Source: Micromonospora halophytica (lineage in GTDB: Bacteria; Actinomycetota; Actinomycetes; Mycobacteriales; Micromonosporaceae). From it: DNA of 64,000 nucleotides. The translations under genes and the position numbers were made by a program. Every line of letters begins with the position of its first letter. Position 1 is the first letter of the stretch. Positions 1 to 8,477 of the stretch are shown one piece after another. The notes below the pieces were generated by a model. It ran no database searches, was not told the origin of the DNA, and was given only the letters and a program-made list of their open reading frames with translations. The stretch spans positions 124,001-188,000 of the forward strand of contig NZ_FMDN01000005.1 of the NCBI RefSeq assembly GCF_900090245.1, in the 5' to 3' direction.

Positions 1-6
1 GATGTG

Positions 7-42
7 GCGAACGCCCCGGCCGGGAGGGGGCGGGGCGTTCGC
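7..42 (-). terminator. Hairpin terminator after the YceI gene
   Basis: Perfect 11-bp stem (7-17 with 32-42) closed by a 14-nt loop, 11 bases beyond the stop of the minus-strand YceI gene. There is no strong U tract, as is common in GC-rich actinobacteria. Confidence 0.7.
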
Positions 43-53
43 GCGGAGGTGCC

Positions 54-632
54 TCAGGCCTGGCGGACGGCCTCGCCCTCGATCTCGATCTTGATCTTCT
101 TGCCGACCAGGACGCCGCCCGTCTCCAGGGCCACGTTCCAGGTCAGGCCGAAGTCCTCCCGGTCGATCTCGGTGGTGGCGGTGAATCCGAAGACGTCGGC
201 GCCGAACGGGGTACGGCCGACGCCCTCGAACTCGACCTCCAGCTCGACCTGGCGGGTGACGCCCCGGATGGTCAGGTCACCGAGCAGGACGAAATCGTTG
301 CCGTCGCGGGACTTCACGGCGGTGCTGCGGTACTCCAGCGTCGGGAAGGTCTCGACGTCGAGGAACTCGGGGTTGCGCAGGTGGGCGTCCCGGTCGGCCT
401 GCTTGGTGTCGATGCTGGCCGCCTGGATGGTGGCGGTGACCGAGGACTGCATCGGGTCCTCGGCGACGGTGATGGTGGCGGAGGCGTCGCCGAACTCGCC
501 ACGCACCTTGCTGACCATCATGTGCCGCGCCACGAAGCCGACCCGCTTGTGCGCGGCGTCCAGCAGGTAGGTGCCGGCGGTGGGGATGGTAAGGCCTTCC
601 CAGTCGCGGGTAACCGACTCGGTGCTGGTCAT
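54..632 (-). CDS. YceI family protein
   Basis: The 192-residue product has the YceI lipocalin-like pattern: an opening that matches 'tYxlDaaHkrvgFxarHmmvskVrGeF', then 'LRNPEFLDVETFPT' and 'GDLTIRGVTRQVELEVEF' in the middle. YceI proteins form a beta-barrel that binds polyisoprenoid or other amphiphilic ligands. No signal peptide is seen, so a cytoplasmic form is expected. The ATG start has a GGAGGG ribosome site about 7 bases upstream. It diverges from a MarR regulator across a 101-bp gap, an arrangement often seen where the MarR protein controls the YceI gene; that link is inferred. The ligand is not known. Confidence 0.9.
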   Translation of the reverse strand: MTSTESVTRDWEGLTIPTAGTYLLDAAHKRVGFVARHMMVSKVRGEFGDASATITVAEDPMQSSVTATIQAASIDTKQADRDAHLRNPEFLDVETFPTLEYRSTAVKSRDGNDFVLLGDLTIRGVTRQVELEVEFEGVGRTPFGADVFGFTATTEIDREDFGLTWNVALETGGVLVGKKIKIEIEGEAVRQA

Positions 633-721
633 GAAGCTGCCCTCCAGGAGAGAATGTTTAGTAGCCCAACGACTGACCGAGCAACTATAGCCACAGCAAT
701 ATTCCTCGTGTCAACCATTGA

Positions 722-736
722 TAGGATGACCAGGTG
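722..736 (+). promoter_or_regulatory. Leaderless promoter of the MarR gene
   Basis: A -10 hexamer TAGGAT (722-727) lies exactly 6 bases before the GTG start at 734, so transcription should begin at or next to the start codon. There is no Shine-Dalgarno sequence for this start. The short gap shared with yceI is the likely binding place of the MarR product. Confidence 0.5.
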
Positions 737-1243
737 GAAAAGAACGTGTTCGACGACCCCCGGATCACCGCCGTCGGCCTGCTCGTCGAGGCACACGCCG
801 GGCTGTCGGCCCGCTTCGCCGTGCAGTACGAGGAGCACGGCCTCTCGGCCGTCGAGTTCGAGGTGCTGATGCGTCTCGCCCGCTCGCCCGGCAACCAGCT
901 GCGGATGACCGACCTCGCCGCTCAGACCTCCCTCTCCACCAGCGGTGTCACCCGGGTCGTCGACCGGATGGAACGCGACGGACTGCTCTGCCGGCGGGCC
1001 TGCCCGTCCGACCGGCGCAGCTCGTACGCGGTGGTCACCCCGTCCGGGCTGCGCCGGCTGGACGAGACCCTCCCCGGCCACTTGCGGATCATCGAGCAGT
1101 GGTTCACCGGCCAACTCGAACCGGAGGCCCTCACGGCGATGCTCGACGGGCTGCGCCGGGTACGCGACGCCGTCCACCCGGGCGCGACCGCCGGCAGCAC
1201 CGACCCGGCCCCGTCGGACGAGCCTCCCTCGCCGCTCGCCTGA
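734..1243 (+). CDS. MarR family transcriptional regulator
   Basis: 169 residues with the MarR winged-helix layout: an N-terminal helix pair, 'LSAVEFEVLMRLARSPGNQLRMTDLAAQTSLSTSGVTRVVDRMERDGLLCRRACPSDRRSSYAVVTPSGL' as the HTH plus beta-wing (about residues 36-105), and a C-terminal dimerisation helix. MarR proteins are dimeric, usually repressors that release DNA on binding phenolic or oxidising ligands. The GTG start is placed by the -10 box 6 bases upstream. Divergent from the YceI gene, its most likely target. The last 20 residues are Pro/Ser-rich and probably disordered. The ligand cannot be told from sequence. Confidence 0.9.
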   Translation: MEKNVFDDPRITAVGLLVEAHAGLSARFAVQYEEHGLSAVEFEVLMRLARSPGNQLRMTDLAAQTSLSTSGVTRVVDRMERDGLLCRRACPSDRRSSYAVVTPSGLRRLDETLPGHLRIIEQWFTGQLEPEALTAMLDGLRRVRDAVHPGATAGSTDPAPSDEPPSPLA

Positions 1244-1480
1244 GTCGCGGGAGCCACCGGCAGAACCACCGGCAGAACTGCGGCGCCCGGTCAGGACAAC
1301 CCCGGGAAGACGCGCAAAGCGGACGACTCGGCTGGCTAACCTTCGACTCGCGCGGGGGAGCACCGGGGGGTGCAGGGCGCGAGCGATGCGGCGAGGGGTG
1401 TCAGGGGGCTTCCTCGCTCGCGCCTCCCCGCCCGCCGGAAAACACGCCGGCTCAGGTGCCCGCCGGAAGTCGCAGCGCTC

Positions 1481-4180
1481 TCAGGTGCCCGTACGGGAGT
1501 CGCGGAGCAGCCCCACCTCGTACGGCAGGAGCCGGATCCCGCTCTCCCGGCAGGCCCGGTCCAGACGGTTCCGGACGGCCGGGTCGCCGGTGCTCGCCGC
1601 CAGGCCCACCAGCGCCTCGACCACGTCCCGCCCGTCCTGACCATCGGCACCGGCCTCCACCGCCACGCCGAACCACTCCGCCGCCAACTCCCGGTCACCC
1701 CGGTGCAGCGCCACCGTCCCCTCGATCAGGGCGCAGATCCCCTCCTCCGGCCGGACGACCGCGGACGCCGCCACCCCGGGCGGGGAGCCCCCCGACGGGA
1801 CGCCCCCGGGCGCGGAGGCCACGGCCGGCGACGTCACCGACACAGCGAGCCCGGACACCGCCCGGCCCCCGAGCGTCGTCGCCGGCCGGTCGGCCGCCAC
1901 CGGCCCGGAGCGTCCCGGCCCGGACACCACACCGTCGGCCCGGCCCGCGTCCGCGCACAGTTCGGTGAGGACCTCGGCGGCCTCGTCGGCCCGACCGTCC
2001 CGGGCGAGCGCCAGCCCCACCGTGCCGAGCACCCGGCGGCGGTGCCCCGGATCGCCGAGCTCGGCCAGCGCCGCGGCCACCCGCCGGCCCAGCTCCACCG
2101 CCTCGGCGTACCGGCCCTGGTGGCGGGCCACCTCGGCGAGGTTGGCCCGGGCCAGCAGGCGCAGTCGCCGCTCACCGCACTGGGCCGCCAGCCGGTCCAC
2201 CCTGGCGAGTCGGCGTCGGGCGCCGGCCAGGTCGCCGAGGCGGATCTCGTGCCAGGTGAGGTTGTTCTGGGCGACCGCCATGTCGCGTACCCGGCCGTGC
2301 CGGGTGGCCAGGGCGAGCACCGCCCGCGCCTGGTCGCGCGCCTCGTCGTACCCGCCGGTGGCGATGAGCAGCGCGCAGAGCACCGTACGCGCCTCCAGCT
2401 CACCGGTGACGTCGACATGCGCGGTGAACGCGTCGAGCGCCGCCCGGGCCGCCGGCAACTCCTGCGCCCCGGCACCGTGCTCGGCGGCCAGCCGGGCCAC
2501 CCCGAGCAGCGCCCACGCCCGCAGCACCGGGTCGGCATCGGCGGTACGCGGATCCGCCAGCAGCCGCCGCAGCCACTGCCGGCCGGTGACGTCCCGGCCG
2601 CGCAGCCGCCACCAGCGGGTCAACGACGCCGCCAGCCGCAGGGCGGTGAGCGGGTCGTCGTTGGCGGCGTGGGCCAGTGCGGCGCTGATGTCGCTGGTCA
2701 CCTCGTCCAACTGGCGTACCGCCCGGGTCAGCTCCGGGCCGACCAGGTCCGGTGCGGTACGCACCACCAGCCGGGTCACCACCACCGCGTGCCGGCGGCG
2801 GATCGGGGTCAGCTCGCCACGGCCGGCCGCCCGCTCACCGGCGAAGTCGCGTACCGCGTCGAGCAGCCGGAACCGGAACGGCCCGGTGCCACGGACGCTG
2901 AGCAGGCCCAGCTCGACCAGCCGGTCCAGCAGCGGAACCGGGTCGGTGACGGTGCCACCGCCGTCGGCCAGCAGTTCCTCGGCCAGCTCCACCGACCACC
3001 GGTTGGCGAAGACCGAGAGCCGCCGCAACGCCGCGCGCTCGGGGCAAGCGAGCAGGCGGTAGCTGGTCGCCACGGCCTCCCGCAGGGTCACCGCCACGGC
3101 GGCCCGGACGGCGGAGCCGGCCGGCTCCCACCCCCGCCGGCCCAGGTCGGCGCTGGCCAGGTCGAGGACGCGGTCGCCGTACCGGTCGAGCAGTTCGCCG
3201 AGGTCGAGGATCCGACCCCGGGCGGCCATCAGCTCGATCGCGAGCGGCAGCCCGCCGAGCCGGCGCACGAGCGCGGCCAGGGCCGGCAGTTCCCGCTGGT
3301 CGGGCGGTTCCCGACGGACCCGGGCGAGCCGGGCCGTGAAGAGCGCCGCCGCCGGGTACCGGGCCAGCTCGGCGGCGTCGACCACGTCGGGCGGGGGAAC
3401 GTCCAGCGGGGCGACCGGCCGGACCAGTTCCCCCGGTACGCCCACCGGGTGCCGGCCGGTCACCAGCACCCGCAGGGTGGGCACCGCGTCGGTGAGCCGC
3501 CGCAACGCCTCGGCGACCGGGTCCGGCGCGCGTTCCACCGCGTCCACCAGGATCAACGCCGCACGGCCCCGCAGCCGTACGGCGAGGTCGGGCAGCCGGG
3601 ACGCGCCGAGGACCGCGCCGACCGCGGCGAGCACGTCGGCCGGGTCGGAGCCCTCGCCGACCAGCACCCCGGCCACCCCGCCCGGGTGCGCGTCGACCAC
3701 CTCGTGCGCCACCGCCAGGGCCAGCGCGGTCTTGCCGACGCCGGCGAGCCCGACCAGGCTCACCACCGGTGGTCCCGCCTCGTCGGTGAGCAGCGCGGCG
3801 AGGTCGGCCCGGTCCCGCTCCCGGCCGATCAGCTCGACCGGGGGCGGGAGCGCGAACGGCGTACCCGGAGTGGCGGCGGAAGCGGAGGCGGCGGCGGTGC
3901 GCTCCCCGCTTCCGGCTGCGGTCCGGCCCCGGGCGGCGGACAGGAAGGCGGCCCGGGGGCCGTCGGCGAGGCCGAGCGCGTCGGCGAGCAGTTCGACGGT
4001 GCTGCGCTGCGGCCGGCTGGCCCGGCCGCGCTCCAGGTCGCGGACCGTCCGCACGCCGATCCCGGCCCGCTGGGCCAGCTCGGCCTGGGTGAGACCGGCG
4101 GCCGACCGGTGCCCCCGCAACAGCTCCCCGAGGGGGGTACGACCATCCGGGCCCAACTGGTGATCATGAGCCGGAGTCAT
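1481..4180 (-). CDS. HTH (XRE) / NB-ARC ATPase / TPR-like regulator
   Basis: 899 residues. An XRE-type helix-turn-helix at about residues 14-72 ('LGELLRGHRSAAGLTQAELAQRAGIGVRTVRDLERG') is followed by an Ala/Thr-rich linker, an NB-ARC/STAND ATPase with P-loop 'GLAGVGKTALALA' near residue 145, the 'LRVLVTGRHPVGVPGE' sensor region and 'RLGGLPLAIELMAARG' (the GLPL-type motif), then a long helical C-terminus that reads as degenerate TPRs (about residues 480-780). It is built like AfsR-type regulators but with an XRE HTH instead of a SARP domain. Such proteins act as nucleotide-switched activators; the signal and targets are unknown. It lies downstream of the acyl-CoA dehydrogenase gene on the same strand, separated by a strong terminator, so it is probably transcribed alone. 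Confidence 0.85.
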   Translation of the reverse strand: MTPAHDHQLGPDGRTPLGELLRGHRSAAGLTQAELAQRAGIGVRTVRDLERGRASRPQRSTVELLADALGLADGPRAAFLSAARGRTAAGSGERTAAASASAATPGTPFALPPPVELIGRERDRADLAALLTDEAGPPVVSLVGLAGVGKTALALAVAHEVVDAHPGGVAGVLVGEGSDPADVLAAVGAVLGASRLPDLAVRLRGRAALILVDAVERAPDPVAEALRRLTDAVPTLRVLVTGRHPVGVPGELVRPVAPLDVPPPDVVDAAELARYPAAALFTARLARVRREPPDQRELPALAALVRRLGGLPLAIELMAARGRILDLGELLDRYGDRVLDLASADLGRRGWEPAGSAVRAAVAVTLREAVATSYRLLACPERAALRRLSVFANRWSVELAEELLADGGGTVTDPVPLLDRLVELGLLSVRGTGPFRFRLLDAVRDFAGERAAGRGELTPIRRRHAVVVTRLVVRTAPDLVGPELTRAVRQLDEVTSDISAALAHAANDDPLTALRLAASLTRWWRLRGRDVTGRQWLRRLLADPRTADADPVLRAWALLGVARLAAEHGAGAQELPAARAALDAFTAHVDVTGELEARTVLCALLIATGGYDEARDQARAVLALATRHGRVRDMAVAQNNLTWHEIRLGDLAGARRRLARVDRLAAQCGERRLRLLARANLAEVARHQGRYAEAVELGRRVAAALAELGDPGHRRRVLGTVGLALARDGRADEAAEVLTELCADAGRADGVVSGPGRSGPVAADRPATTLGGRAVSGLAVSVTSPAVASAPGGVPSGGSPPGVAASAVVRPEEGICALIEGTVALHRGDRELAAEWFGVAVEAGADGQDGRDVVEALVGLAASTGDPAVRNRLDRACRESGIRLLPYEVGLLRDSRTGT

Positions 4181-4250
4181 GGGCAGGAAGGGTACGGATG
4201 GGATACGACGGCGGACACCGGTACGTCGTATCGCCGACGCCCCGGAATGC

Positions 4251-4291
4251 GACGGGTCCCCGCCACCCGGTCGGTGCGGCGGGGACCCGTC
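4251..4291 (-). terminator. Terminator after the acyl-CoA dehydrogenase gene
   Basis: Perfect 14-bp GC-rich stem (4251-4264 with 4278-4291), loop 13, beginning 6 bases beyond the stop of the minus-strand acyl-CoA dehydrogenase gene. Confidence 0.8.
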
Positions 4292-4297
4292 GACGCC

Positions 4298-5452
4298 TCA
4301 GACGCCCAGGTCGCGGGCGATGATCATCCGCTGCACCTCGGAGGTGCCCTCACCGATCTCCAGGATCTTGGAGTCCCGCCAGAAGCGCGCCACCGGGTAC
4401 TCGTTCATGAAGCCGTAGCCGCCGTGGATCTGGGTGGCCTCGCGGGCGTTGTCGACGGCGACCGTGCTGGCGTGCAGCTTGGCGATCGCGGCCTGCCGCT
4501 TGAACGGCTCGCCGGCCAGCATCCGGGCGGCGGCGTCGTAGTACGCGAGCCGGGCGGTGTGCGCCTTCATCTCCATGTCGGCGATCTTGAACTGGATCGC
4601 CTGGTAGTTGCCGATCGGCTGGCCGAACGCGTGGCGCTCCTTCGCGTACTTGATCGACTCGTCGACGCAGCCCTGGGCGAGGCCGACGGCGAGCGCGGCG
4701 ATGGCGATCCGGCCCTCGTCGAGGATGCGCAGGAACTGGGCGAACCCGCGGCCCCGCTCACCGAGCAGGTTGGCCGCCGGCACCCGGCAGTCGTCGAAGG
4801 TCAGCTCGTGGGTGTCCGAGGCGGTCCAGCCGACCTTGGAGTAGCCCGGCGCGACCGTGAAGCCGGGGGTGCCCGACGGCACGATGATGGTGGACAGTTC
4901 CTTGGCACCGTCCGGCCGGGTGCCGGTGACCGCGGTGACGGTGACCAGCGCGGTGATGTCGGTGCCCGAGTTGGTGATGAACGCCTTCGAGCCGTTGATC
5001 ACCCATTCGTTCGTCGTCTCGTCCAGCACCGCCCGGGTCTGGGTGCCACCGGCGTCGGAGCCGGTGCCCGGCTCGGTCAGCCCGAAGGCCGCCAGGGCCT
5101 CGCCGCTGAGCAGCTTCGGCAGCCACTGCGCCTTCTGCTCGTCGGTGCCGAAGCGGTAGATGGGCATCGCGCCGAGCGAGACCGCCGCCTCCAGGGTGAT
5201 CGCCACGCTGGAGTCGACCCGGGCCAGCTCCTCCAGGGCCAGGCAGAGCGCGAAGTAGTCGCCGCCCATGCCGCCGTGCTCCTCGCCGAAGGGCAGGCCG
5301 AACAGGCCCATCTTGCCCATCTGCCGGATGATCTCGTACGGGAAGGTGTGCTTCTCGTAGTGCTCCCCGATCACCGGGGCGATCACCTCGCGGGCGAACT
5401 CCCGCACGCTGGACCGCAGCGCCTCTTGTTCCTCACTGAGCCGGAAGTCCAT
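4298..5452 (-). CDS. Acyl-CoA dehydrogenase, probably isovaleryl-CoA dehydrogenase type
   Basis: 384 residues, the usual family size. It opens 'MDFRLSEEQEALRSSVREFAREVIAPV', contains 'AFGLTEPGTGSDAGG' (FAD/substrate signature 1), and ends with 'ATQIHGGYGFMNEYPVARFWRDSKILEIGEGTSEVQRMIIARDLGV' (signature 2). Flavoenzymes of this family oxidise acyl-CoA to the 2-enoyl-CoA and pass electrons to ETF. The start was set at the ATG preceded by AGGAGG 5 bases away; a longer in-frame extension upstream is Pro/Arg-rich and not typical. Neighbouring HMG-CoA lyase, carboxyltransferase and biotin carboxylase genes suggest isovaleryl-CoA (leucine breakdown), but exact substrate specificity cannot be read from the sequence. 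Confidence 0.93.
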   Translation of the reverse strand: MDFRLSEEQEALRSSVREFAREVIAPVIGEHYEKHTFPYEIIRQMGKMGLFGLPFGEEHGGMGGDYFALCLALEELARVDSSVAITLEAAVSLGAMPIYRFGTDEQKAQWLPKLLSGEALAAFGLTEPGTGSDAGGTQTRAVLDETTNEWVINGSKAFITNSGTDITALVTVTAVTGTRPDGAKELSTIIVPSGTPGFTVAPGYSKVGWTASDTHELTFDDCRVPAANLLGERGRGFAQFLRILDEGRIAIAALAVGLAQGCVDESIKYAKERHAFGQPIGNYQAIQFKIADMEMKAHTARLAYYDAAARMLAGEPFKRQAAIAKLHASTVAVDNAREATQIHGGYGFMNEYPVARFWRDSKILEIGEGTSEVQRMIIARDLGV

Positions 5453-5661
5453 CTCATCCTCCTGTGTGGACGGTCCGCCGGGCGCTCGTGACGCCGGGAC
5501 GGGTCGTACTGGCCGGTGCGGTCCGGGCCTTGCCTGCCGGTCGTTGCCGCCGGGTTCTTGCTGCTCGGGTGTTGCGCTTCGGGTGTTGCGTGCCGGCTGG
5601 CGCTCCTGCACGGTCCACGGGACCGGCGGCGCCGGCGCGGTGGCCGGGCCGCCGGTGCGGG

Positions 5662-7194
5662 TCAGACCGGGGTGACGCCGTGCCGACGCCGGGAGAAGTG
5701 CCGGTCCTTGGTACGGGCGGCGGCGAACCGGCGGACCAGCTCGGCGCGGAGCTCGTGCGGCTCGACGATCGCGTCGACCACCAGCTCACTGGCGAGCCGG
5801 ACGACGTCGATGTCCCGCTCGTACTCCTCGCGCTTCGCGGCGACGAAGGCGGCCCGCTCGGCCTCGTCGGCGATCGCGGCGATCTTGTTGGCGTAGACGG
5901 CGTTGACCGCGGCCTCCGCGCCCATCACCGCGATCTTGGCGGTGGGGAGCGCGATCGTGGCGTCCGGCTCGAAGCCGGGGCCGGCCATCGCGTAGAGGCC
6001 CGCGCCGTACGCCTTGCGGACCACCACGCAGATCTTCGGCACGGTCGCCTCCGAGATCGCGGTGATCATCTTGGCCCCGTGCCGGATGATGCCCTGCTTC
6101 TCCACCGCGCTGCCGACCATGAACCCGGGCACGTCGCTCAGGAACAGCAGCGGCACGTTGAACGCGTCGCAGAGCTGCACGAACCGGGTCGCCTTGTCGG
6201 CCGAGTCGACGAAGAGCACCCCACCCTTGAACATCGAGTTGTTGCCGACCACACCGACGACCTCGCCGTTCAGCCGGCCGAAGCCGATGGTCAGCTCCTT
6301 GGCCCAGAGCGCCTGGATCTCGAAGAAGCTGCCGTCGTCGAGCAGGCCCTTGACGTACCGGCGCATGTCGAACGCCTGCCGCTCGCTGGCCGGCACCAGC
6401 GCGGCCAGTTCGACCTTCTCCGACGCCGGCACCGGCTCCACGGCCGGCGGCTGCTGCGTCCAGTTCGCCGGCAGGTACGACAGGTACCGCTTCACCACGT
6501 CGAGCGCGTCGGCCTCGGTCTTGCAGAGGAAGTGCCCGACGCCGGACTCGGCGCAGTGCACCTTGGCCCCGCCCATCGCCTCCAGCGTGGTCTTCTCACC
6601 GGTGACCATCTCGACCATGCGGTCCGAGCCGAGGTACATGCTGGCGTTGCCGTCCACCATGGCCACCACGTCGCAGAACGCCGGGATGTACGCCCCGCCG
6701 GCCGCACTGGGCCCGAAGAGCGCGCAGACCTGCGGGATCGAGCCGGACGCGCGAACCTGGTTCCAGAAGATCTTCCCGGCGCCACGCCGACCGGGGAAGA
6801 GCTCGACCTGGTCGGTGATCCGGGCGCCGGCCGAGTCGACCAGGTAGACCATCGGGACGCTCGTGGTGTACGCCCGCTCGATGATCCGAATGATCTTCTC
6901 GACGGTACGCGCGCCCCAACTGCCGGCCTTGACCGTCGAGTCGTTCGCCATCAGGCAGACCTGCCGGCCGTCGATGGTGGCGGTGCCGGTGACCACACCG
7001 TCGGCGGGCAACCCTTCGGCCATCGCGTTGGCGTAGAGGCCGTCCTCGACGAACGACCCCTCGTCCACCAGGAGCGCGACCCGCTCCCGGGCGAAGAGCT
7101 TTCCCTTGGCGGCGTTCGCCGCGTGGTACTTGTCCGCACCGCCGGCCCGGGCGCGCTTGCGCAGCTGCTCCAGTGCCTCACCGTCGAGCGTCAC
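5662..7194 (-). CDS. Acyl-CoA carboxylase beta (carboxyltransferase) subunit, methylcrotonyl-CoA type
   Basis: 510 residues of biotin-dependent carboxyltransferase fold. The N-terminal half has 'KLFARERVALLVDEGSF' and 'VPMVYLVDSAGARITDQVELFPGRRGAGKIFWNQVRASGSIPQVCALFGPSAAGGAYIPAFCD'; the C-terminal half has 'VPLLFLSDVPGFMVGSAVEKQGIIRHGAKMI'. It moves carboxyl from biotin to an acyl-CoA. Context (HMG-CoA lyase, acyl-CoA dehydrogenase) suggests 3-methylcrotonyl-CoA, the step between isovaleryl-CoA dehydrogenase and HMG-CoA formation. Starts with GTG; a palindromic operator lies about 50 bp upstream, hinting at its own regulated promoter. Propionyl- or other acyl-CoA use is possible. Confidence 0.9.
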   Translation of the reverse strand: MTLDGEALEQLRKRARAGGADKYHAANAAKGKLFARERVALLVDEGSFVEDGLYANAMAEGLPADGVVTGTATIDGRQVCLMANDSTVKAGSWGARTVEKIIRIIERAYTTSVPMVYLVDSAGARITDQVELFPGRRGAGKIFWNQVRASGSIPQVCALFGPSAAGGAYIPAFCDVVAMVDGNASMYLGSDRMVEMVTGEKTTLEAMGGAKVHCAESGVGHFLCKTEADALDVVKRYLSYLPANWTQQPPAVEPVPASEKVELAALVPASERQAFDMRRYVKGLLDDGSFFEIQALWAKELTIGFGRLNGEVVGVVGNNSMFKGGVLFVDSADKATRFVQLCDAFNVPLLFLSDVPGFMVGSAVEKQGIIRHGAKMITAISEATVPKICVVVRKAYGAGLYAMAGPGFEPDATIALPTAKIAVMGAEAAVNAVYANKIAAIADEAERAAFVAAKREEYERDIDVVRLASELVVDAIVEPHELRAELVRRFAAARTKDRHFSRRRHGVTPV

Positions 7195-7245
7195 GCCGAC
7201 TCCCTCGTCCCCTGCGCCGCCCGCCTCGTGAGCAGACCCGCCTGA

Positions 7246-7262
7246 CCTGAACGATCGTTAGG
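7246..7262. promoter_or_regulatory. Palindromic TetR-type operator upstream of the carboxyltransferase gene
   Basis: A 17-bp near-perfect palindrome centred on AACGATCGTT, 52 bp before the GTG of the carboxyltransferase gene. TetR regulators of acyl-CoA genes bind sites of this kind, and a TetR gene heads this cluster; the pairing is inferred. Confidence 0.45.
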
Positions 7263-7372
7263 CTAGCGCATCCGGCCCTGCCCCGGCGACCCGCCGCACC
7301 CTCCCGTCGATCCGCGCACGCCGCCCGTCCCCCGGTGCCCGTCCCCGTGGGACGTTGCCGATCCAGCGAGCG

Positions 7373-7448
7373 TGATCGACTCCATGTCGCATGACTGGCG
7401 ATGTCCGGCCGATCGGACACCACCACACCGCCGACATGGAGTCGATCA
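7373..7448. repeat. REP/MITE-like inverted repeat, GATCGACTCC family, copy 1
   Basis: Perfect 17-bp terminal arms (7373-7389 and 7432-7448) beginning TGATCGACTCC, with a smaller nested inverted repeat (GTCCG...CGGAC) in the 42-bp centre. A second member of the same size and ends lies at 39387-39461. No open reading frame inside. Confidence 0.8.
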
Positions 7449-7556
7449 TGCGCAGGACCGCCGAGGGACCGGCGCAGCCCGGCCGCCGTGGCGGACGCTC
7501 CACTCCCACCTGTGGACGAGCGAGGCGGGCGCGGGAGGCGCCAGGCCGGCAGGAAG

Positions 7557-8477
7557 TCAGGAGGGCAGGGGCGTGAGGCGGGTACGGGGTCCGGCACGCA
7601 GGACCCCGGAGGGCAGGCGTTTGCCGGTCAACTCCTCGGCCAACTCGGCAGCCTCGATCAGGGCGTCCAGGTCGATGCCGGTGTCGATCCCCATGTCGTG
7701 CAGCATGTGCACCGCCTCCTCGGTGGCCAGGTTGCCGCTGGCCCCGGGCGCGTACGGGCAGCCGCCGAGGCCGCCGACGCTGGCGTCGAACTCGGTGACG
7801 CCGAGTTCCAGGGCGGTGAGCATGTTCGCCAGCGCGGTGCCCCGGGTGTTGTGGAAGTGCAGCAGCACCGGAACGTGGGCGTTGCGGTCGCGTACGGCGG
7901 TGAGCAGTTCGCGGACCCGGCGGGGCGTACCCATGCCGGTGGTGTCGCCGAACGCCACCCGGTCGGCACCGTCCCGGACCACCCGGTCGACGATGCCGGC
8001 GACCCGGAGCGGGTCCACGTCCCCCTCGTACGGGCAGCCGAAGCTGGTCGCCACGATCACCTCGGCCCGGGCTCCCGCGCCGTGCAGCAGGTCGATCAGT
8101 TCGGCGATGTCGTCCAGCGACTCTTCGGTGCAGCGGTTGACGTTGCGCCGGTTGTGGGTGTCACTGGCCGAGACGACGACCTCGATCTCGGTGAAGCCGG
8201 CGGCCAGGGCGCGCTGCGCACCCCGGGTGTTGGGCACCAGGGCCGAGTAGCGCACCCCGTCCGCCTTCGTGGCCCGCTGCCACACCTCGTCGGCGTCGGC
8301 CATCTGCGGGATCGCCTTCGGGTGGACGAACGACACCGCCTCGATCCGCCGTACGCCGGTGCGGGACAGGGCGTCGAGCAGTCGCACCTTGGAGTCGGTG
8401 GGGATCGGCTCCTCGTTCTGGAGCCCGTCCCGTGGCCCGACCTCCCGGATGGAGACGAAGTCCGGCAGTTCCGCCAT
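7557..8477 (-). CDS. Hydroxymethylglutaryl-CoA lyase
   Basis: 306 residues. The HMG-CoA lyase TIM-barrel markers are all present: 'VGPRDGLQNE' (metal/catalytic loop near the N-terminus), 'SASDTHNRRNVN', 'GCPYEGDVDP', 'FGDTTGMGTPRRV', 'HFHNTRGTALANM', and the family signature 'SVGGLGGCPYAPGASGNLATE' with the active-site cysteine. It cleaves HMG-CoA to acetyl-CoA and acetoacetate, the last step of leucine breakdown. ATG start with a GAGG ribosome site 9 bases upstream. It lies between the biotin carboxylase and carboxyltransferase genes, the same neighbourhood as actinobacterial leucine-degradation clusters. Confidence 0.95.
   Translation of the reverse strand: MAELPDFVSIREVGPRDGLQNEEPIPTDSKVRLLDALSRTGVRRIEAVSFVHPKAIPQMADADEVWQRATKADGVRYSALVPNTRGAQRALAAGFTEIEVVVSASDTHNRRNVNRCTEESLDDIAELIDLLHGAGARAEVIVATSFGCPYEGDVDPLRVAGIVDRVVRDGADRVAFGDTTGMGTPRRVRELLTAVRDRNAHVPVLLHFHNTRGTALANMLTALELGVTEFDASVGGLGGCPYAPGASGNLATEEAVHMLHDMGIDTGIDLDALIEAAELAEELTGKRLPSGVLRAGPRTRLTPLPS

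Larger units (their letters stand above)
7195..7556. other. Intergenic region with operator and REP-like palindrome
   Basis: 362 bases between the carboxyltransferase and HMG-CoA lyase genes. It holds the operator at 7246-7262 and the inverted repeat at 7373-7448. The reading frames crossing it are Arg/Pro-rich artefacts; no gene is supported. Confidence 0.6.

Noticed and set aside
1254..1277. Two tandem copies of CCACCGGCAGAA after the MarR gene
   Set aside because: Too short and too few copies to call a repeat element; probably polymerase slippage in GC-rich DNA.
1370..5491. A 1373-codon plus-strand open frame antisense to the NB-ARC regulator and acyl-CoA dehydrogenase
   Set aside because: Arg/Gly/Pro-rich with no domain; the opposite strand encodes clear proteins. 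High GC keeps antisense frames open.
5453..5661. Repeated GGGTGTTGCG strings in the gap before the carboxyltransferase stop
   Set aside because: Two short partial copies only; no regulatory or mobile structure recognised.
7371..7597. A coding gene in the carboxyltransferase-HMG-CoA lyase gap
   Set aside because: The frames that cross it on both strands arise from the palindromic element and have no start signals or domains.
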